Shown here one piece after another: positions 1-12,798 of a stretch of 64,000 bases of DNA. This DNA is from Actinernus sp. WN-2022 (lineage: Eukaryota > Cnidaria > Anthozoa > Actiniaria > Actinernidae), in assembly GCA_030867875.1 (NCBI GenBank), contig JAOWCC010001634.1, forward strand, positions 139,954,365 to 140,018,364. The letters run 5' to 3'. Position numbers and translations under genes: made by a program. A model generated the notes under the pieces. The model saw only the letters and a list, made by a program, of their open reading frames with translations. It did not search any database and was not told where the DNA came from. How positions within the stretch are numbered: the first letter of the stretch is position 1; each line of letters begins with the position of its first letter.

Positions 1-197
1 TATGACGTATATACAGGCATCGACCCAGGCTTTTACTTACGTGGTCATGGGTCAGGAAAGGTCAAATTTACACGATTTCAAACAAGCATAGAACATTGAA
101 TATTCTCTGCAAACCAAAACTTTCTTCACAGAAGTATTCAAAACATTTCGAAGGTTCGTAGCTATAAAAATTGCAAGAAGGGTTATAGGTACTTTAA
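1..197. mobile_element. TTAA MITE, family B, right arm cut by window start
   Basis: Matches the right arm of the full element at 31201-31756: CGACCCAGGCTTTTACTTAC, GGTCATGGGTCAGGAAAGGT and GGTACTTTAA at the end. Its terminal TTAA (194-197) is also the start of the next element. Confidence 0.8.
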
Positions 198-2730
198 CGG
201 GTTGAAGTTTTCTTAATTTGTAATTCACTGTAAGTTTACCAAGTTATAAAATTATTTACTAAAAAGTTTAAGACCTCGGAAACTGGTATTTGAACTCCAG
301 AGCCTTCGTTCTTTCGGCCAGCGGAGCATAACGTTTTTCAGCGGTGTGCGCCACACAGCGGTCAAACGTCTGCGCGTGCGTATTACGGTCAGTCTGGTGG
401 GCGGCCGCGCGAATTTCCCGCGCAAAATTTACCTTAAAACGTATTACAGTGAACTTCTACCCCCAAAAGTTAAGAAAAATACGTGAAAGTTAAGCTTTTT
501 ATTTTCACAGTCGACGGGAAATTGAACAAACTTCAAACTGTGAGTTTACCAAATATTTTCGTAATTTACCAAAAAAGTTCTCAAGGTTTGAAAACGGGTG
601 TGTGAACAGTGACGCCGCCGGCTCGCTTTGAATTTGTTTTGGAATATGTTGTTGTTGCAAGACTTTTGACGCATGCGCAGACGTTTGACCGCTGTGTGGG
701 TGTGCGCAAAGGTTCTGTTACATTAACATGGTATCCTGATTTTGATTGGCTAGAACATCCGCCATAGTAAACGATGTTTCTATTGGCTGATGAATATTTT
801 GCTTAGTGTTGAAGATAGTGAGAAGAAACGATGCCGATGGCTACTGATAAAATTTTAAAATTAAAGCTATTGAAGAAATGTATTTCTAAAGCTTTCGCTT
901 TCCAAAGTAAACCAAACGACCGATTGAGTGGCTAAAAGCAGTGTATCCACGAAGAGGATATGCCAGGTAATTAATATATATATATAAAGCTAAGCTTTAT
1001 ATATAAGAATGAAAAGTCCGAAGACTACAGCAAAGCTGATATACATTTTTATTTTTTAATTTCATTCTTAATTGTTTATATTTGGCTGCATAGGTCCTCA
1101 CTTCGGATCCAACGTATTTTTGCAGGATATTTGTTCACGGTATTTGCTTATATATTTTCTTTATATATAGGCTGAAACTCTCTTTTAAATTACCGTACGT
1201 TTACGGTTTAAATAATAATCTACTCGATCTTCCGAGTCATTTGGTGTTTTTCCCGCTGTTTTGCTATAACAGAAGTTATGGAAAGAGTTTGCTGTTCGAG
1301 TTGATCCCCGTGTTTTGGAGATTATGCAACAAGACAAAAGACATCATCACCATTATAATAGATATAAAGAATTGTAATTGGCCCATTGAATGCCATTATA
1401 GCTCTATCAGCAGAAGAGTGTGTTCTGGACCCAGCATGCCTTGCAGGATTGTAATTGGCCCATTGAATGCATTATAGCTCTATCAGCAGAAGAGTGTGTT
1501 CTGGACCCAGCATGCCTTGCAGGATTGTAATTGGCCCATTGAATGCATTATAGCTCTATCAGCAGAAGAGTGTGTTCTGGACCCAGCATGCCTTGCAGGA
1601 TTGTAATTGGCCCATTGAATGCATTATAGCTCTATCAGCAGAAGAGTGTGTTCTGGACCCAGCATGCCTTGCAGGATTGTAATTGGCCCATTGAATGCCA
1701 TTATAGCTCTATCAGCAGAAGAGTGTGTTCTGGACCCAGCATGCCTTGCAGGATTGTAATTGGCCCATTGAATGCCATTATAGCTCTATCAGCAGAAGAG
1801 TGTGTTCTGGACCCAGCATGCCTTGCAGGATTGTAATTGGCCCATTGAATGCCATTATAGCTCTATCAGCAGAAGAGTGTGTTCTGGACCCAGCATGCCT
1901 TGCAGGATTGTAATTGGCCCATTGAATGCCATTATAGCTCTATCAGCAGAAGAGTGTGTTCTGGACCCAGCATGCCTTGCAGGATTGTAATTGGCCCATT
2001 GAATGCCATTATAGCTCTATCAGCAGAAGAGTGTGTTCTGGACCCAGCATGCCTTGCAGGATTGTAATTGGCCCATTGAATGCCATTATAGCTCTATCAG
2101 CAGAAGAGTGTGTTCTGGACCCAGCATGCCTTGCAGGATTGTAATTGGCCCATTGAATGCCATTATAGCTCTATCAGCAGAAGAGTGTGTTCTGGACCCA
2201 GCATGCCTTGCAGGATTGTAATTGGCCCATTGAATGCCATTATAGCTCTATCAGCAGAAGAGTGTGTTCTGGACCCAGCATGCCTTGCAGGATTGTAATT
2301 GGCCCATTGAATGCCATTATAGCTCTATCAGCAGAAGAGTGTGTTCTGGACCCAGCATGCCTTGCAGGATTGTAATTGGCCCATTGAATGCCATTATAGC
2401 TCTATCAGCAGAAGAGTGTGTTCTGGACCCAGCATGCCTTGCAGGATTGTAATTGGCCCATTGAATGCCATTATAGCTCTATCAGCAGAAGAGTGTGTTC
2501 TGGACCCAGCATGCCTTGCAGGATTGTAATTGAGATAGACCCTTTGCGTAGGGAAAGTGCAGCGGCAGAGCGGGGACTGTGGAAGAGTCTACATCGCGGC
2601 AAAACGTTATGCTCCGCTGGCCGAAGGACCGAAGGCTCTGGTTCCAAGGGTATAAACCTTTTTAGTAAATAATTCTATAATTTAGTAAACTCACCGTGAA
2701 TTACAAATTAAGAAAACTTCAACCTGTTAA
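194..2730. mobile_element. 2.5 kb TTAA-bounded TIR element with an internal satellite
   Basis: Starts TTAACGGGTTGAAGTTTTCT and ends with the inverse, AGAAAACTTCAACCTGTTAA. Terminal repeats run about 145 bp on each side (194-340 and 2595-2730) and share AATTATTTACTAAAAAG and CGGCCAGCGGAGCATAACGT. A second inner inverted pair lies at 345-384 and 669-708 (CACACAGCGGTCAAACGTCT). The core is a 77-bp tandem array. No transposase frame is visible, so it is non-autonomous. TTAA targets are used by piggyBac and Kolobok-type transposases. Confidence 0.75.
1371..2533. repeat. 77-bp tandem repeat, 15 copies
   Basis: Unit starts ATTGTAATTGGCCCATTGAA and contains TATAGCTCTATCAGCAGAAG, GTGTTCTGGACCCAGCATGC and CTTGCAGG. 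Fifteen units begin at 1371, 1448, 1524, 1600, 1676, 1753 and then every 77 bp to 2446, with a partial unit at 2523. Units 2-4 are 76 bp, lacking one C in GAATGCCATTATAG. Copies are otherwise nearly identical. Short open frames repeat through it, but the period is not a multiple of three, so coding is unlikely. Confidence 0.98.
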
Positions 2731-3923
2731 AGTCTTAAGCTTAGCTCTTAAGTAGTTTTCTCTTTTTTCGCGAGCCATTTCACGTATATATACCAGCTTG
2801 AATTAGAAACAGGGTTGATTACCTCTGTGGGCTCATCAGAAGCGCATGCGCGTTACGTGTTGCCGTCTAATCGGGCTTCAAGGAACTGATCAGGCCTGTG
2901 TTCATCTAACTGAACTTTATCTTAGTTTTTCTTGACACTGTTTCTTTGTTGTTATATTGTTATATTTCAGTGTTACGTTTCTTGTCACTGCTAGCTATTG
3001 AGCAATTATTCACCGAAGTGGAAGTGAATAGTTCGCGGCTTGGTAAATATCCACCACTTTTCACCGACACTGTGGTGAATAATTGTTTTAGTATATACCA
3101 CACAAGTGAATAGCCAGCACCAAATTGTTATTTTATTTTCTGTCAAATGGATAAAAACCCGCGCGTAGGTGAATATTCACATCCGAAGTAACCAATCAGA
3201 GCACGCGAAAAGCACTGTTCACTTGTATGGTATATACTAACTATATATGTCTACTCTGATTATAAACCTTTTTTATTTCGTACATATGAGTTATTACTTT
3301 ATTATGTAAGCTTTATTCTGCCAAGAACGCACGAAATATGCAGAAGACGGCGGAAACAGCGGCATCTCTATTAATTCGAGCCGGGGACAAAAGCGAGCCC
3401 CCCGAGAGGCCAAATATGAGACGTAGTTTGGGTAGTTACAGTTAAATGGCTTCCCGTTACCATGGTAAGTCCCATTTCTCGAGCGAGCACGCAAGGCTTT
3501 TTGGTTATTTTATGGAAAGAAAATTTCGTTTCTTGGCAGCATTTATATAATAAATAACTTATTAGTCAGCTTAACATCTAACACAGCTGTGTATTTTTAC
3601 TCATCACTCGTATTTTGGCTCACCTAAAGGCTCGCCACAATATCAATGACTCGTAAAAATATACAGATGTACTAGTAACCGACCAATAACCTCTTTCTAA
3701 TCCTTGCATGCCGTTACATTTTATTTCTCCGTTGATTCCCCTTATTTCGTAAACTCCTATTATCCTAAACTTCTCTTTTTAAACTCCATAATAGAAAGCA
3801 CGAAAAGAAACTAGAAACAGTTCTGTAACATCCCCTAAAAGCTCATATCTGCCCAGTGTATTTAAAATTAGCCGGAAAGATAAAAGTGTTTATTTTTATC
3901 CGTCGTCGCAATGTCCCCAGTAC
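2731..3923. other. No gene seen; AT-rich, repeat-like
   Basis: Contains GTGAATAGTTCGCGGC, TATATACCACACAAGTGAAT and GTATATACTAAC modules with a loose inverted arrangement (about 3000-3240), which look like a decayed short element. TAATCGGGCTTCAAGGAACT near 2868 resembles the end of the hairpin element at 23904. No open frame worth calling. Confidence 0.5.
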
Positions 3924-4396
3924 TTAAAGTGCTACTATTACGAAAATTTTGGATTTTGTTTTCGCTGTTTCTTTTCATAGCTCGAAAATATAGGCCTTCA
4001 ATTATACTTCTGGCCAAAAAGTTGATCACAATACATTAATGCAACATAAATATAGACCTCTAAACGCGTAAAATAATGGAGATGACGTCATAGTAGCAAA
4101 AACATGACTACTCTAGTCTAGTATGCAGAAGGAAAGGGTATTTTTTTTACATAGAAACGTTTAGAGAGCTTGTACACAAAGTTTGAACCTGATAAAATGC
4201 CTTCTAGTGGCTGTGTCCGGCGTGAAGCTGTTGAATAGAGTGACGTCACGAAAAGACTGCTCGAACTTATGGCTAAAATAATCGGACTTTTCGTTCGAAT
4301 TTCGACTTAAGATTTTCCATGATTGTTATTTAGTAGTTTATCTTTCATAATCTGTAAAAAACAGATTTTTAAATTTTCGTCATAGTGGCACTTTAA
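3924..4396. mobile_element. TTAA MITE, family C
   Basis: Begins TTAAAGTGCTACTATTACGA and ends AATTTTCGTCATAGTGGCACTTTAA in inverted form; TTAA at both borders (3924-3927, 4393-4396). The terminal AAAGTGC motif is shared with families A and B. Non-coding. Confidence 0.75.
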
Positions 4397-7300
4397 GCGT
4401 CACTCTTTCCTTTTGTAATGCATCGGATAAGATAATGAATGACTTGAGGAAGTCCTTTCATATTACGCAGCTTACCCTTTGTACTATAAGTTCATCGGGA
4501 CATTTTCAAGAATAATTTGGTGTTAACTGTTCGTAAATCCACTTAAATGTTTTAGCGAAAAAGTGGTTTTGATCAAACAAAGAGCGTACTTGAAACGATT
4601 GCGGCGTTCTTTTCTGAGGAGGAGAAAATATTTCGCTATAACCAAGAATGTTGACCTACAATTAAACACAATCTTTCATTTTCGTTCACCATGAATTTCA
4701 TCAAGTTCTCTTCTAAACAACATTCCCCTTCTAATTTTGTTTTAAGTTCTATGCAATTTCATTTTCCAGTTATTATATCTTAGTTTTATCGTTCCTCGTT
4801 ATTGTTATACTTCCTTCCATTTCGAAATAAAGATTCCAACTTATCAGTTTCTTTCATCTTTCCCCTAACTACTTACATCCTCATCTATTGATGCTGAATA
4901 ACACAATATATACATACCACGTGTTGTACGGACGTATACTCTATTCCCTCTCTATAATAATTATCTCTTTATCTCTACATTATTTCTCATATATTTCTTT
5001 TATCTATCCAACTTCTTGGCAACCAATATGTTCTAAAAGGAATACAGTGTTGTAGTTTAGTTTTTACCACTTTTTTGTGAATTAAATTTAGATTTTCTAG
5101 GTTAGATTTAAGGTTTCATGTTTTGTAAAGTAAGCCGGTTTAGGTTATAGTTTAGAGGATTGTTGTAAAGGGGAGTACTAGTTGAACAGCGCCGCGCCAA
5201 GGAAAATTTGCACCAAGAACAAATATTCAAACCATAACAGATGTATCCATGAGTGATATTTCATTACTTTCGTTCCTTCCTTTGTTTTGATTTTCTCCTT
5301 TTCATACCTACATATAAATTTGTTTATTAGGATTTCTGACGCAATCTAATTATTTTACCTCTCACCCACTCATTCATCCTTCATCTCTTCCTACCTGCCC
5401 TGTCCTCGATTTTTTCCTCCCGGCGCGGGCACTATATTTTAAGACTTTACCAGTTTTTCACCATTCCCTAGTTATTCATACTCTCCTCTCGTTGCGCCAA
5501 CCACAAAATATTACGCATTTAATGACTTGTATAACTACATCCGTGTTTTCTTCATGCACAATAGCTAGCAAAGACCTTTCCAATTATCCGCAGCATTTCA
5601 GTAATCGCTTTGGCCGTCAAACGAATTCACCGCCAGTCAGTTTTTGGGCCTAAAAGATCAGTGAAGGCCTAATTCAGGCCAAAATTAAATCTCTTGCTTG
5701 AAGCGATAATTAGTTTTCCATACTGAAACTGTGAATTGGAGGTGATGAACATTCCACATGGACAAAAACTGTTTGCCTTAATTTCGTGCAAGCCAGGAGA
5801 AGACTATAGTAGTTTAGTTTATTAGATACTTCTTAAATTTGATTCAATTAGAACTGAAAATATCCATCGGCATACGTAAATCCTATCTTGTCTTATCCTT
5901 CCTAAATATCATTAGATATAGATACGAAACGGAATCCGCGTGAGTTGTTTTCCTGAAAGAACGGATATGAGTGCCTTTTCATACGGGTTTTGAATGAAAT
6001 CAGTTGAAAAACAAATGTCATATATATATATATTTACGATTGACATGAATAACTGAAATGGAGAAGAAATAGAAATGGAAGGACATTATTTATTAAGTGA
6101 CTTTGAACCGAGATACAGTTTTCAAATATAAAATAACCGGCTGCGAAATCATTTTTAAAGGATGTTGGACAATTTGTACTTTAGTTCAACCCTGTTTTAA
6201 CCACAGAAAAAGGCACAACGTTTTCCAGTAAATCTGCACGATCGTGCACTTTAAAAGTATTACCACCAAGAACACTTATAATAACACCTGACACATGAAT
6301 GATTTCTTAGCTCGAAATGTTTTAGCTGCATGTACCTTCACTGTCGCATCAATCCAATATTGAACAGCTGGACCTTGGTTTATCTGGACTGCAGTGAAAG
6401 TTACTCTCGTTGTATTTCAGTAAAATTGAAATTGTTGCTGTCAATTTTGTTAGAATCATCGAGGTCTTAACCCAAATACCAAAAAGGCGTGACGTTATAT
6501 ATCACTACCGTTTGCTCATTTGAATAACTGCATCGAGGATGATTTCGTCCAATAGGAGAACGGAGCATTACAATTAGCCAATCAGGATTAAGCTACGGGA
6601 TTCACTGTTTGCCTGGCCTTGAATACATCTTCATTGTTTCATTTGTTCTTTTATCCAATTATCTCCTGGAGGAACTTGATATAACATTAGTACAGTTACT
6701 TCAATGCAAGGGTATATTCGGGACAGCAATCAATCCCCATGGGAATCAAAATGACACTATATAGCGACCATATCAGGTTCCACGCGTTTTGAATCCTGTG
6801 ACGTCATCGAATGCTTTGATCGGCCTTTTTTGTAAAATGACCGACTGAGTTTGCTAAATGGCTCCAAAAATCCTCACACTTGGCCGAATGATTCCCTAAT
6901 ACGCTTAAGATCATAGTGAAATAAGCTGTTTATACTTTATAATGTGGTATATTGTTTTTCTGGATGATATGAGGGAGTTCCAGGCGTTTGTTTCTCGATG
7001 TTTAGCTGCGCTCGCGTCAGGTGTTGGCGGCGATGATATCACGAGGAACTGATAAATGTTCTTTAGACTAAGCAAAGATGCACTCTGGATGAATACCATG
7101 ATGGAGCGACCACTTATAGTTATTCAATGTAGTACTGAATGTTAGCATTCTGATCAATGCCCATATAACTAAGTGCTATCTCGTTTATCAAAAATCGTAT
7201 AATTTACCTGCATTTAAGTATAAGTAGCTCGCTTTTATTCGTGCAAGGCGTGCTTTCCGAGATCGAATTTTGTGGAGGAAAAAAACAACGGAAAACCCGG

Positions 7301-7409
7301 AGGAAAACCCTCAAAGCAAACTCTGGGCGACCGAGACTCTGTTATCATTTGCGAATCTCAGTCAATTCCATGCGAATTCAGTTCAAAGTGAGGGTCAAAG
7401 TACAACGAC
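4397..7409. other. Gene-free AT-rich stretch
   Basis: I see no coding exon, RNA gene or clear element here. A short TA run lies near 6020. There are only short chance open frames on either strand. Confidence 0.4.
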
Positions 7410-7846
7410 AGGAAGTCTTATTTTTTTAGCTCCGAATATTGAATCTACACGTCCGCCATTACTGGAAGCCGTGCCCTTTGTTCAGCTTCAAAGAAAGGTT
7501 TATTCAGCGGAAGTGATGTCATACACTTAACGCTCGCCTGCAGGACACAACGCCTGGAAGCATATTTCTACTAAAAACGTCTTCACGTACATAAGAACAA
7601 AGTTATATTTATCTTTGCGAGGTTGGCTACTCTTTTTATGCACACTATTTCGCGCCACGAGGTTGTCGTAGTAAGTGTATGACATCACTTCCGCTGAATA
7701 CTGAGAACGGCCTAAAATTGTGTGGTTTAACATGCCCATTTGGGAATATTTTTTACTATTTCGGATATTTCTAATACTGATTAACCTATTGCCACTGAAA
7801 AAGTGGCAAATCAAAATGGTAAATTTTCGTAGTAGTGGCACTTTAC
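7410..7846. mobile_element. TTAA MITE, family A, partial copy
   Basis: Matches the full copy at 50787-51385 in opposite orientation: CGTCCGCCATTACTGGAAGC, GTGCCCTTTGTTCAGCTT, the repeated AAGTGATGTCATACACTTA inverted further on, ATTTGGGAATATTTTTTACT, and the end AGTAGTGGCACTTTAC. The last base breaks the TTAA. The left end is missing. Confidence 0.8.
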
Positions 7847-8029
7847 GCCGATACTAAATTGAACGGGTTACTGGGCTATTGACCGTTTCTAATTACATCG
7901 GCGACGGGTTTCCAAGTACATTTGACCAGAGCCTAATAGATGGGTTTCCAAGCATTAGTTCGAGACAAAACATCATATCATTAATTAAGTCACTTTAGTA
8001 GTCGCCCTCGTAATAGTAAACATTGCTGC

Positions 8030-8130
8030 GGGAACATTTGTGAATTTCAGTGCTTTCCAACAATCTTTCCTTGTTGCGTAAACAAGATTTGCTGAAGCAA
8101 CACTGAAATTCACAATTATTGTTTCCGGAA
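8030..8130. repeat. Hairpin-forming inverted repeat
   Basis: TTGTGAATTTCAGTG near 8038 pairs with CACTGAAATTCACAA near 8100, with AATCTTTCCTTGTT/AAACAAGATT further in and GCGT at the centre. Nearly a complete palindrome; probably a tiny MITE. Confidence 0.65.
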
Positions 8131-10494
8131 AAATGCTTCCTCGTTTGGCCAAATACAGAGACGAATGTGGGGCGAGAGTGAAAATGTGTTTTCTCACATA
8201 ATTAGGTGTTTGTTTCTAGAATTCTAGATTTTCGAATAAAAATAGAATATGGTCACACCCACTCAGCCAATCAGCGCACACCTTTTCAGCTCCATAAATC
8301 CCATAGTAACTAAGGTTGTCAAGTGGGGAGGGCCTTGAAGCACAGGGAAATAGTGCCGGTTAATAAACGTATTCACGCCCATCCGGTTTTCACAAGCTCT
8401 TGGGTGGCCAATTCGTATTCGAGGGCCTCTAGCTCCGTTAATTCACTCATTTCTCACCACTGCTTTTCAGAAACAACATACCAAACACTCAAACAGCAGT
8501 GCTGCTTTCCAGCTAGCTTGCAGCAATTTTGCGGTATCACAAGTCAGAGGCAAACACCGTAGCGCGTTCGACAACGATCATTCATAACCATTATTCCTCT
8601 GTCATATGCGGCCCGAATGATGTTGACGAATCAGTGAGAAATCATATAAAAGCTTTCAAAATTCCTTTGTGGATGTGACCCATATTCTCAGGTGGTTCGA
8701 CAATGAACACTTGCCGCTTAACCTGAGAAAACCTCTGCATGGTGCAAGTACCTCACTGATAATGATCTTATATATTCTAACCAATCCGGGTTCAGTACTG
8801 TACTGAGACAGCAATTGCTTGCATCGGGTTGATTCTCTGTCAGTTATTTACAGTAGACAAGAACCTCATCAATGGCATGATTCTGTTCGAAAGAAAGCAT
8901 TCGATACAGCTGCTATTCGAGAACTCGTTGCATGTATGTTATTAAGAGTATTGTTTTGTGTCGTTGTCCAAGACGTTGCCGCCCTGGTTGTGTATAAAGA
9001 ACGTCCCTATTCTATTTGCGCACACCAAATGAATGAATCGATTTGTTAAAAGAACCGGCGAGTGGGCAAACGTCAAGGAAGCCTACAGGGCCAGTAAAAT
9101 AACACTTCCAGGTTTCGCAAGCTTTTATACCGTTTTACTAACGAATCCTACCTTTCAAAACACCGACTAATTACGCTAGCCGACACGACTGTAATATTTG
9201 CTCTATGACTACTCAGGTCTATTCAGTAATGGTCCAGATAAGAACTGTAGTAGAGTCTATTGTTCTGCGGCAATGAGCTTCCCCCACATACGATTTTGCT
9301 TGAATATGCCTTAAGTGCTTTAGGAGGTATCTACAGTCCAAACTACATCTCGAAAATACAGTATTTTTTATGCCATTGGCTCTTTTTTCTGTGAAAACGC
9401 AGAGAAGCCACCATCCAGCCAATCGGATATAGAGAAAACAAAGGATTTTTCAATCGCAAATTTGAGAACTATCCCCACACACGATATTCTTCGAAATTAA
9501 ACCATAGCTAGTTTGATCAAACATAAATTCAAACCACAAAAAATATCGAATAAAAATGTATTATTTCGATGGGTTTCTATTGAATTTATAAATATCAACC
9601 AATGAAATTACGAGAAAGAATAATAGAAAATTAGCACCTTTTAACATTCCTTGCCGTAGACACTACAGTTCTTATCTGGACCATTACTAAAAAAACCTAG
9701 TGTACTTACGATGTCTGTCGTTGCGAGCAACCAATGGCAATGAGAAACATTGCCTAAAGCATGGCAGTCTATTTCTTTTCGTGTCTCTCTCGTTGTATTT
9801 CATGTAAGGAGCGGTAAAGGCTTGTAAGAAGTCTCATTAAAACATCTAAATTAATCTATTGGCACAGTGTGTTAAGACGAACTAAATAGGACCAAGACAG
9901 TTGTTAACGAGTTCAAATAACAGATCATACTCCATTACAATTTTAGCTGCTATTATACGGGGAGATTTTTGGATTGTATATTAAGAAAACAGCACGCGAA
10001 ATGACTTTTTCTCACATCAAGACTGTTATTAACAAAAAGGGTTGTTTTGGTGCATGGTATTAGATTATGTTTGCCGATTTCTAAAGATTCGTGCTTCTAA
10101 CTAACTCTGTTCAATATTAATCTCCCTGAACTGAAAGTCGATTGCACTTGAAGCAGTTATTTGATTTGACACCTCCGGTTGGAATTTCTAATTTTAAATG
10201 CTATATATTCTATTAAAAATCATTCAAATAGACATCCGTTTTTTCATCCATAATTTGGTAATTTTGACTCGCAGACGAGCCGAACAAGGTTGACGGGTAT
10301 ATAAACAAACATTAAATGTCTGTTATATTAGCATTGATTTGCAGCCAAAGTTTCAAGAGATTATAAACCAATTTTGCCGGGTAACCATAGAATATAGCGA
10401 TATTACAGCCGTGAAAGTTTTCCGGTGTTTGTTCAGTTTTATATGGCTAAAAATTTGAAGACAAAAACCATGCGCTGGTAGCTTCCATAAAAAC
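8131..10494. other. Gene-free stretch
   Basis: GGTCACACCCACTCAGCCAA at about 8252 matches the terminal repeat of the element at 19613-20617. Another short inverted pair is visible: AAGAACTGTAGT at 9239-9250 and ACTACAGTTCTT at 9661-9672, probably the ends of a roughly 440-bp element. No credible exon. Confidence 0.45.
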
Positions 10495-10760
10495 TATTAT
10501 AGACTGAATCTCGGTTAACACGCGACAAACATTTTGTGCACGACACTCCAACATTTTTGTATGGGTACCATTTTGTTTCGGCACGGCACTTAGTTTTTTT
10601 TCATGCCGAAATGTTGGACTGTTCCGGGTTGAGTGGCAGAAAATCTACGGCCCGCCTCATATTTGGAGCTGCCGTCCACAGGTTAGCCGGAGTGTCGTGC
10701 ACAAGTTAGGAGTGCCGTGCCTAAAATGGTTCTCGTGTAAACCAGGCTATAGTATTGATA
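10495..10760. mobile_element. MITE with inverted ends
   Basis: Inverted blocks TGTGCACGACACTCCAAC (about 10534) and GGAGTGTCGTGCACAAG (about 10688), with outer TATAGACTG...GGTTAACACG mirrored by CGTGTAAACC...CTATAGT and a second inner pair GGCACGGCAC/GTGCCGTGCC. Non-coding. Confidence 0.65.
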
Positions 10761-11404
10761 TGAGTGCGCTATTGCCCGAGGAAGCGAGATAAAGAGCTCT
10801 AGGCCCAGTTCCTTGAAACCTGAATAAGCCAGGACAGGATTAAGGGCAATCTTTAGTTCAGTTTGCTAACTCTAGGGCTACTTATTTGGGACTGATCAAA
10901 AACTTACTGTTCGATGAGGAATGAGTAGTACCTTTCTGCTAGTAATCCGGCTGTAATAATGAAAGACACCTATTACCCAAGATTACCTAAATCCTTTGTT
11001 ACACGATAAATAGTGAAATAATGGCGGATCGAATGGCCAACTCAAACACAACTAGAACAATGGCTTTTCTTCTGGGAATGAATGAACGAAATAGAAGACT
11101 GCATTAAATTATGTTGTTATATAAGAAGGAGATTGCTGCTAAATGTGTCTAATCACTGCGCTCTTGAGGTTTTCGGAGAGCAATGAAACGCCAATCTACA
11201 ATAGTTCGTGTTGCATATGGGCAACGTACAATTTATACAGTAGTATTCAATGGTCGCAAAACATGAACTCCACATGTCTTCATGGCCTATTTGTTATATC
11301 CAGGCAGCCATGTTTTTTTACATCTTCTGCGCATGCCTTTCAGGGATTGTGGGAACGAAAAAGCTATTATAATAATTTATACTACATTATAATAATGTAT
11401 GCAT

Positions 11405-11607
11405 TAGGTACGGCTCATGAAAAGTTCGACGTTTGAATCAGAGTCGCTCCAAAGTCGTAATTCCCGACTGCCCTTATCGAACTGTACGACTGTGTCGATC
11501 TTAATACAATTTGTCGAACTTAATTGATTCAAACGTCGTACTTCTCATGAACTTAATTCACGTATTAGGTTCGGCTCATGAGAAGATCGACGTTTGAACT
11601 GGGCCTT
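11405..11607. mobile_element. MITE with GGCTCATGAAAAGTTCGACG ends
   Basis: The left end TAGGTACGGCTCATGAAAAG followed by TTCGACGTTTGAATC is mirrored by GATTCAAACGTCGTACTTCT then CATGAACTTAATT. A second partial left end starts at about 11566. Related sequences occur at 21346-21480 and 22090-22300. Confidence 0.6.
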
Positions 11608-11608
11608 A

Positions 11609-11706
11609 GCATAGTTTTAGGCAAAGTGGACTAATTGAGATATAATGGTGACAAGGATCATATGACAATTAACTTAGAGTATATGGAGATACTCGCCTTA
11701 TTGTTA
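11609..11706. repeat. Direct repeat, copy 1
   Basis: GCATAGTTTTAGGCAAAGTG through TGGAGATACTCGCCTTATTG. Copy 2 is at 12709-12798 with small indels. The pair may be the ends of a 1.1 kb unit (between lies an unassigned 77-126 codon frame near 11759-12173). Confidence 0.7.
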
Positions 11707-12708
11707 ATTAATCTTGAACATTAGATTCGAAAAATAGATTTATCTGACTGAACAGGACATGGGAAGAAAGAAATCTCCATCCTTCAAAAACAGTGACACG
11801 AGAAGACTTCAAATATGGATCAAGAAGCAACGAAGTGTGGCTGATGTATCGAGTTTTGTTATTGTTGATGAAACTCGACAACCAAATTTGTCCAAAGATC
11901 CGAATGGATATTGGAAGAAATATTTTGATTGCTTATTACTATACGTCAAAGTGGTATTCCACTTTATTTACAGAACAATATTTAACCGTTGACATTGAAA
12001 CCTCAAGAAGCAGGTTAGTCAATATTGATCGAGCGCAAGGCACAGCTCATGCTTATCAAGCAAGTTCAACCACGAAATTTCATAATGTCTCGTTAGCATC
12101 TCATCACAAGCTACTTAAAGTCTACGCTTGGAATCTCGTGACGATACGTCCCGACATGTTGATGGAGAGTTGAAATAACCAAATTGAAAAGGACTACGAT
12201 TTACTGAGATCCGAATCCTCGCTGATGGACTTGACATTAATGAAATAATTAATAATTACTGGATGAGTCGAAACAATTGCATCAAAATGAAGATGTAATT
12301 TAAGTATTTTTCCTAAAAAGAGTTACGTATACATCATTGATTCTCAACATGAGCATGATTCTCTTAGATACCACCAGTTCTAATGTTTCCATTGTCGAAT
12401 GGGGACATTCGAATTTCAGTTGGTCGGGGGGTAATTTTTACACGATAAATAGTTCTAGAATTTAAAGTCAATTCTCTCGGGTGGAATTGAGGCCGGTTCG
12501 TTAGTAACGTTACGAGAACATAACAGGTCTTTAAATTAAATGTTAATGGAAAAATAAAACCACGGTAAAAGGTTAAAAACACATTGACAGAATTAGGAAA
12601 GAAAGTATTAAATCTTCCCCTAATTAGACAGTTTAAGGAACCAAAGTCACCATCGTTGGGTTTGTGTCATATAATTAGCGCCGTGCACTCTGATGTATTG
12701 ACACTTGG

Positions 12709-12798
12709 CATAGTTTTAGGCAAAGTGGACTAATTGAGATATGGATGACAAGGATCATATTACAACCTAGAGTAGATGGAGATACTCGCCTTATTGTT
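12709..12798. repeat. Direct repeat, copy 2
   Basis: Second copy of the 11609-11706 repeat, same orientation. Differences include loss of TTAA in the middle and a few substitutions. Confidence 0.7.

Noticed and set aside
1371..2533. CRISPR array
   Set aside because: Units are identical end to end with no unique spacers, and the DNA is eukaryotic.
1648..2672. Series of 62-84 codon frames in the satellite (MFWTQHALQDCNW type)
   Set aside because: They are the same frame repeated by the 77-bp period, overlapping in all phases; the period is not a multiple of three and a stop recurs, so this is a repeat artefact.
11759..12173. Overlapping 77- and 126-codon frames as a gene
   Set aside because: Two phases compete, no family is recognisable, and they lie between two direct repeats; most likely repeat-derived or chance.
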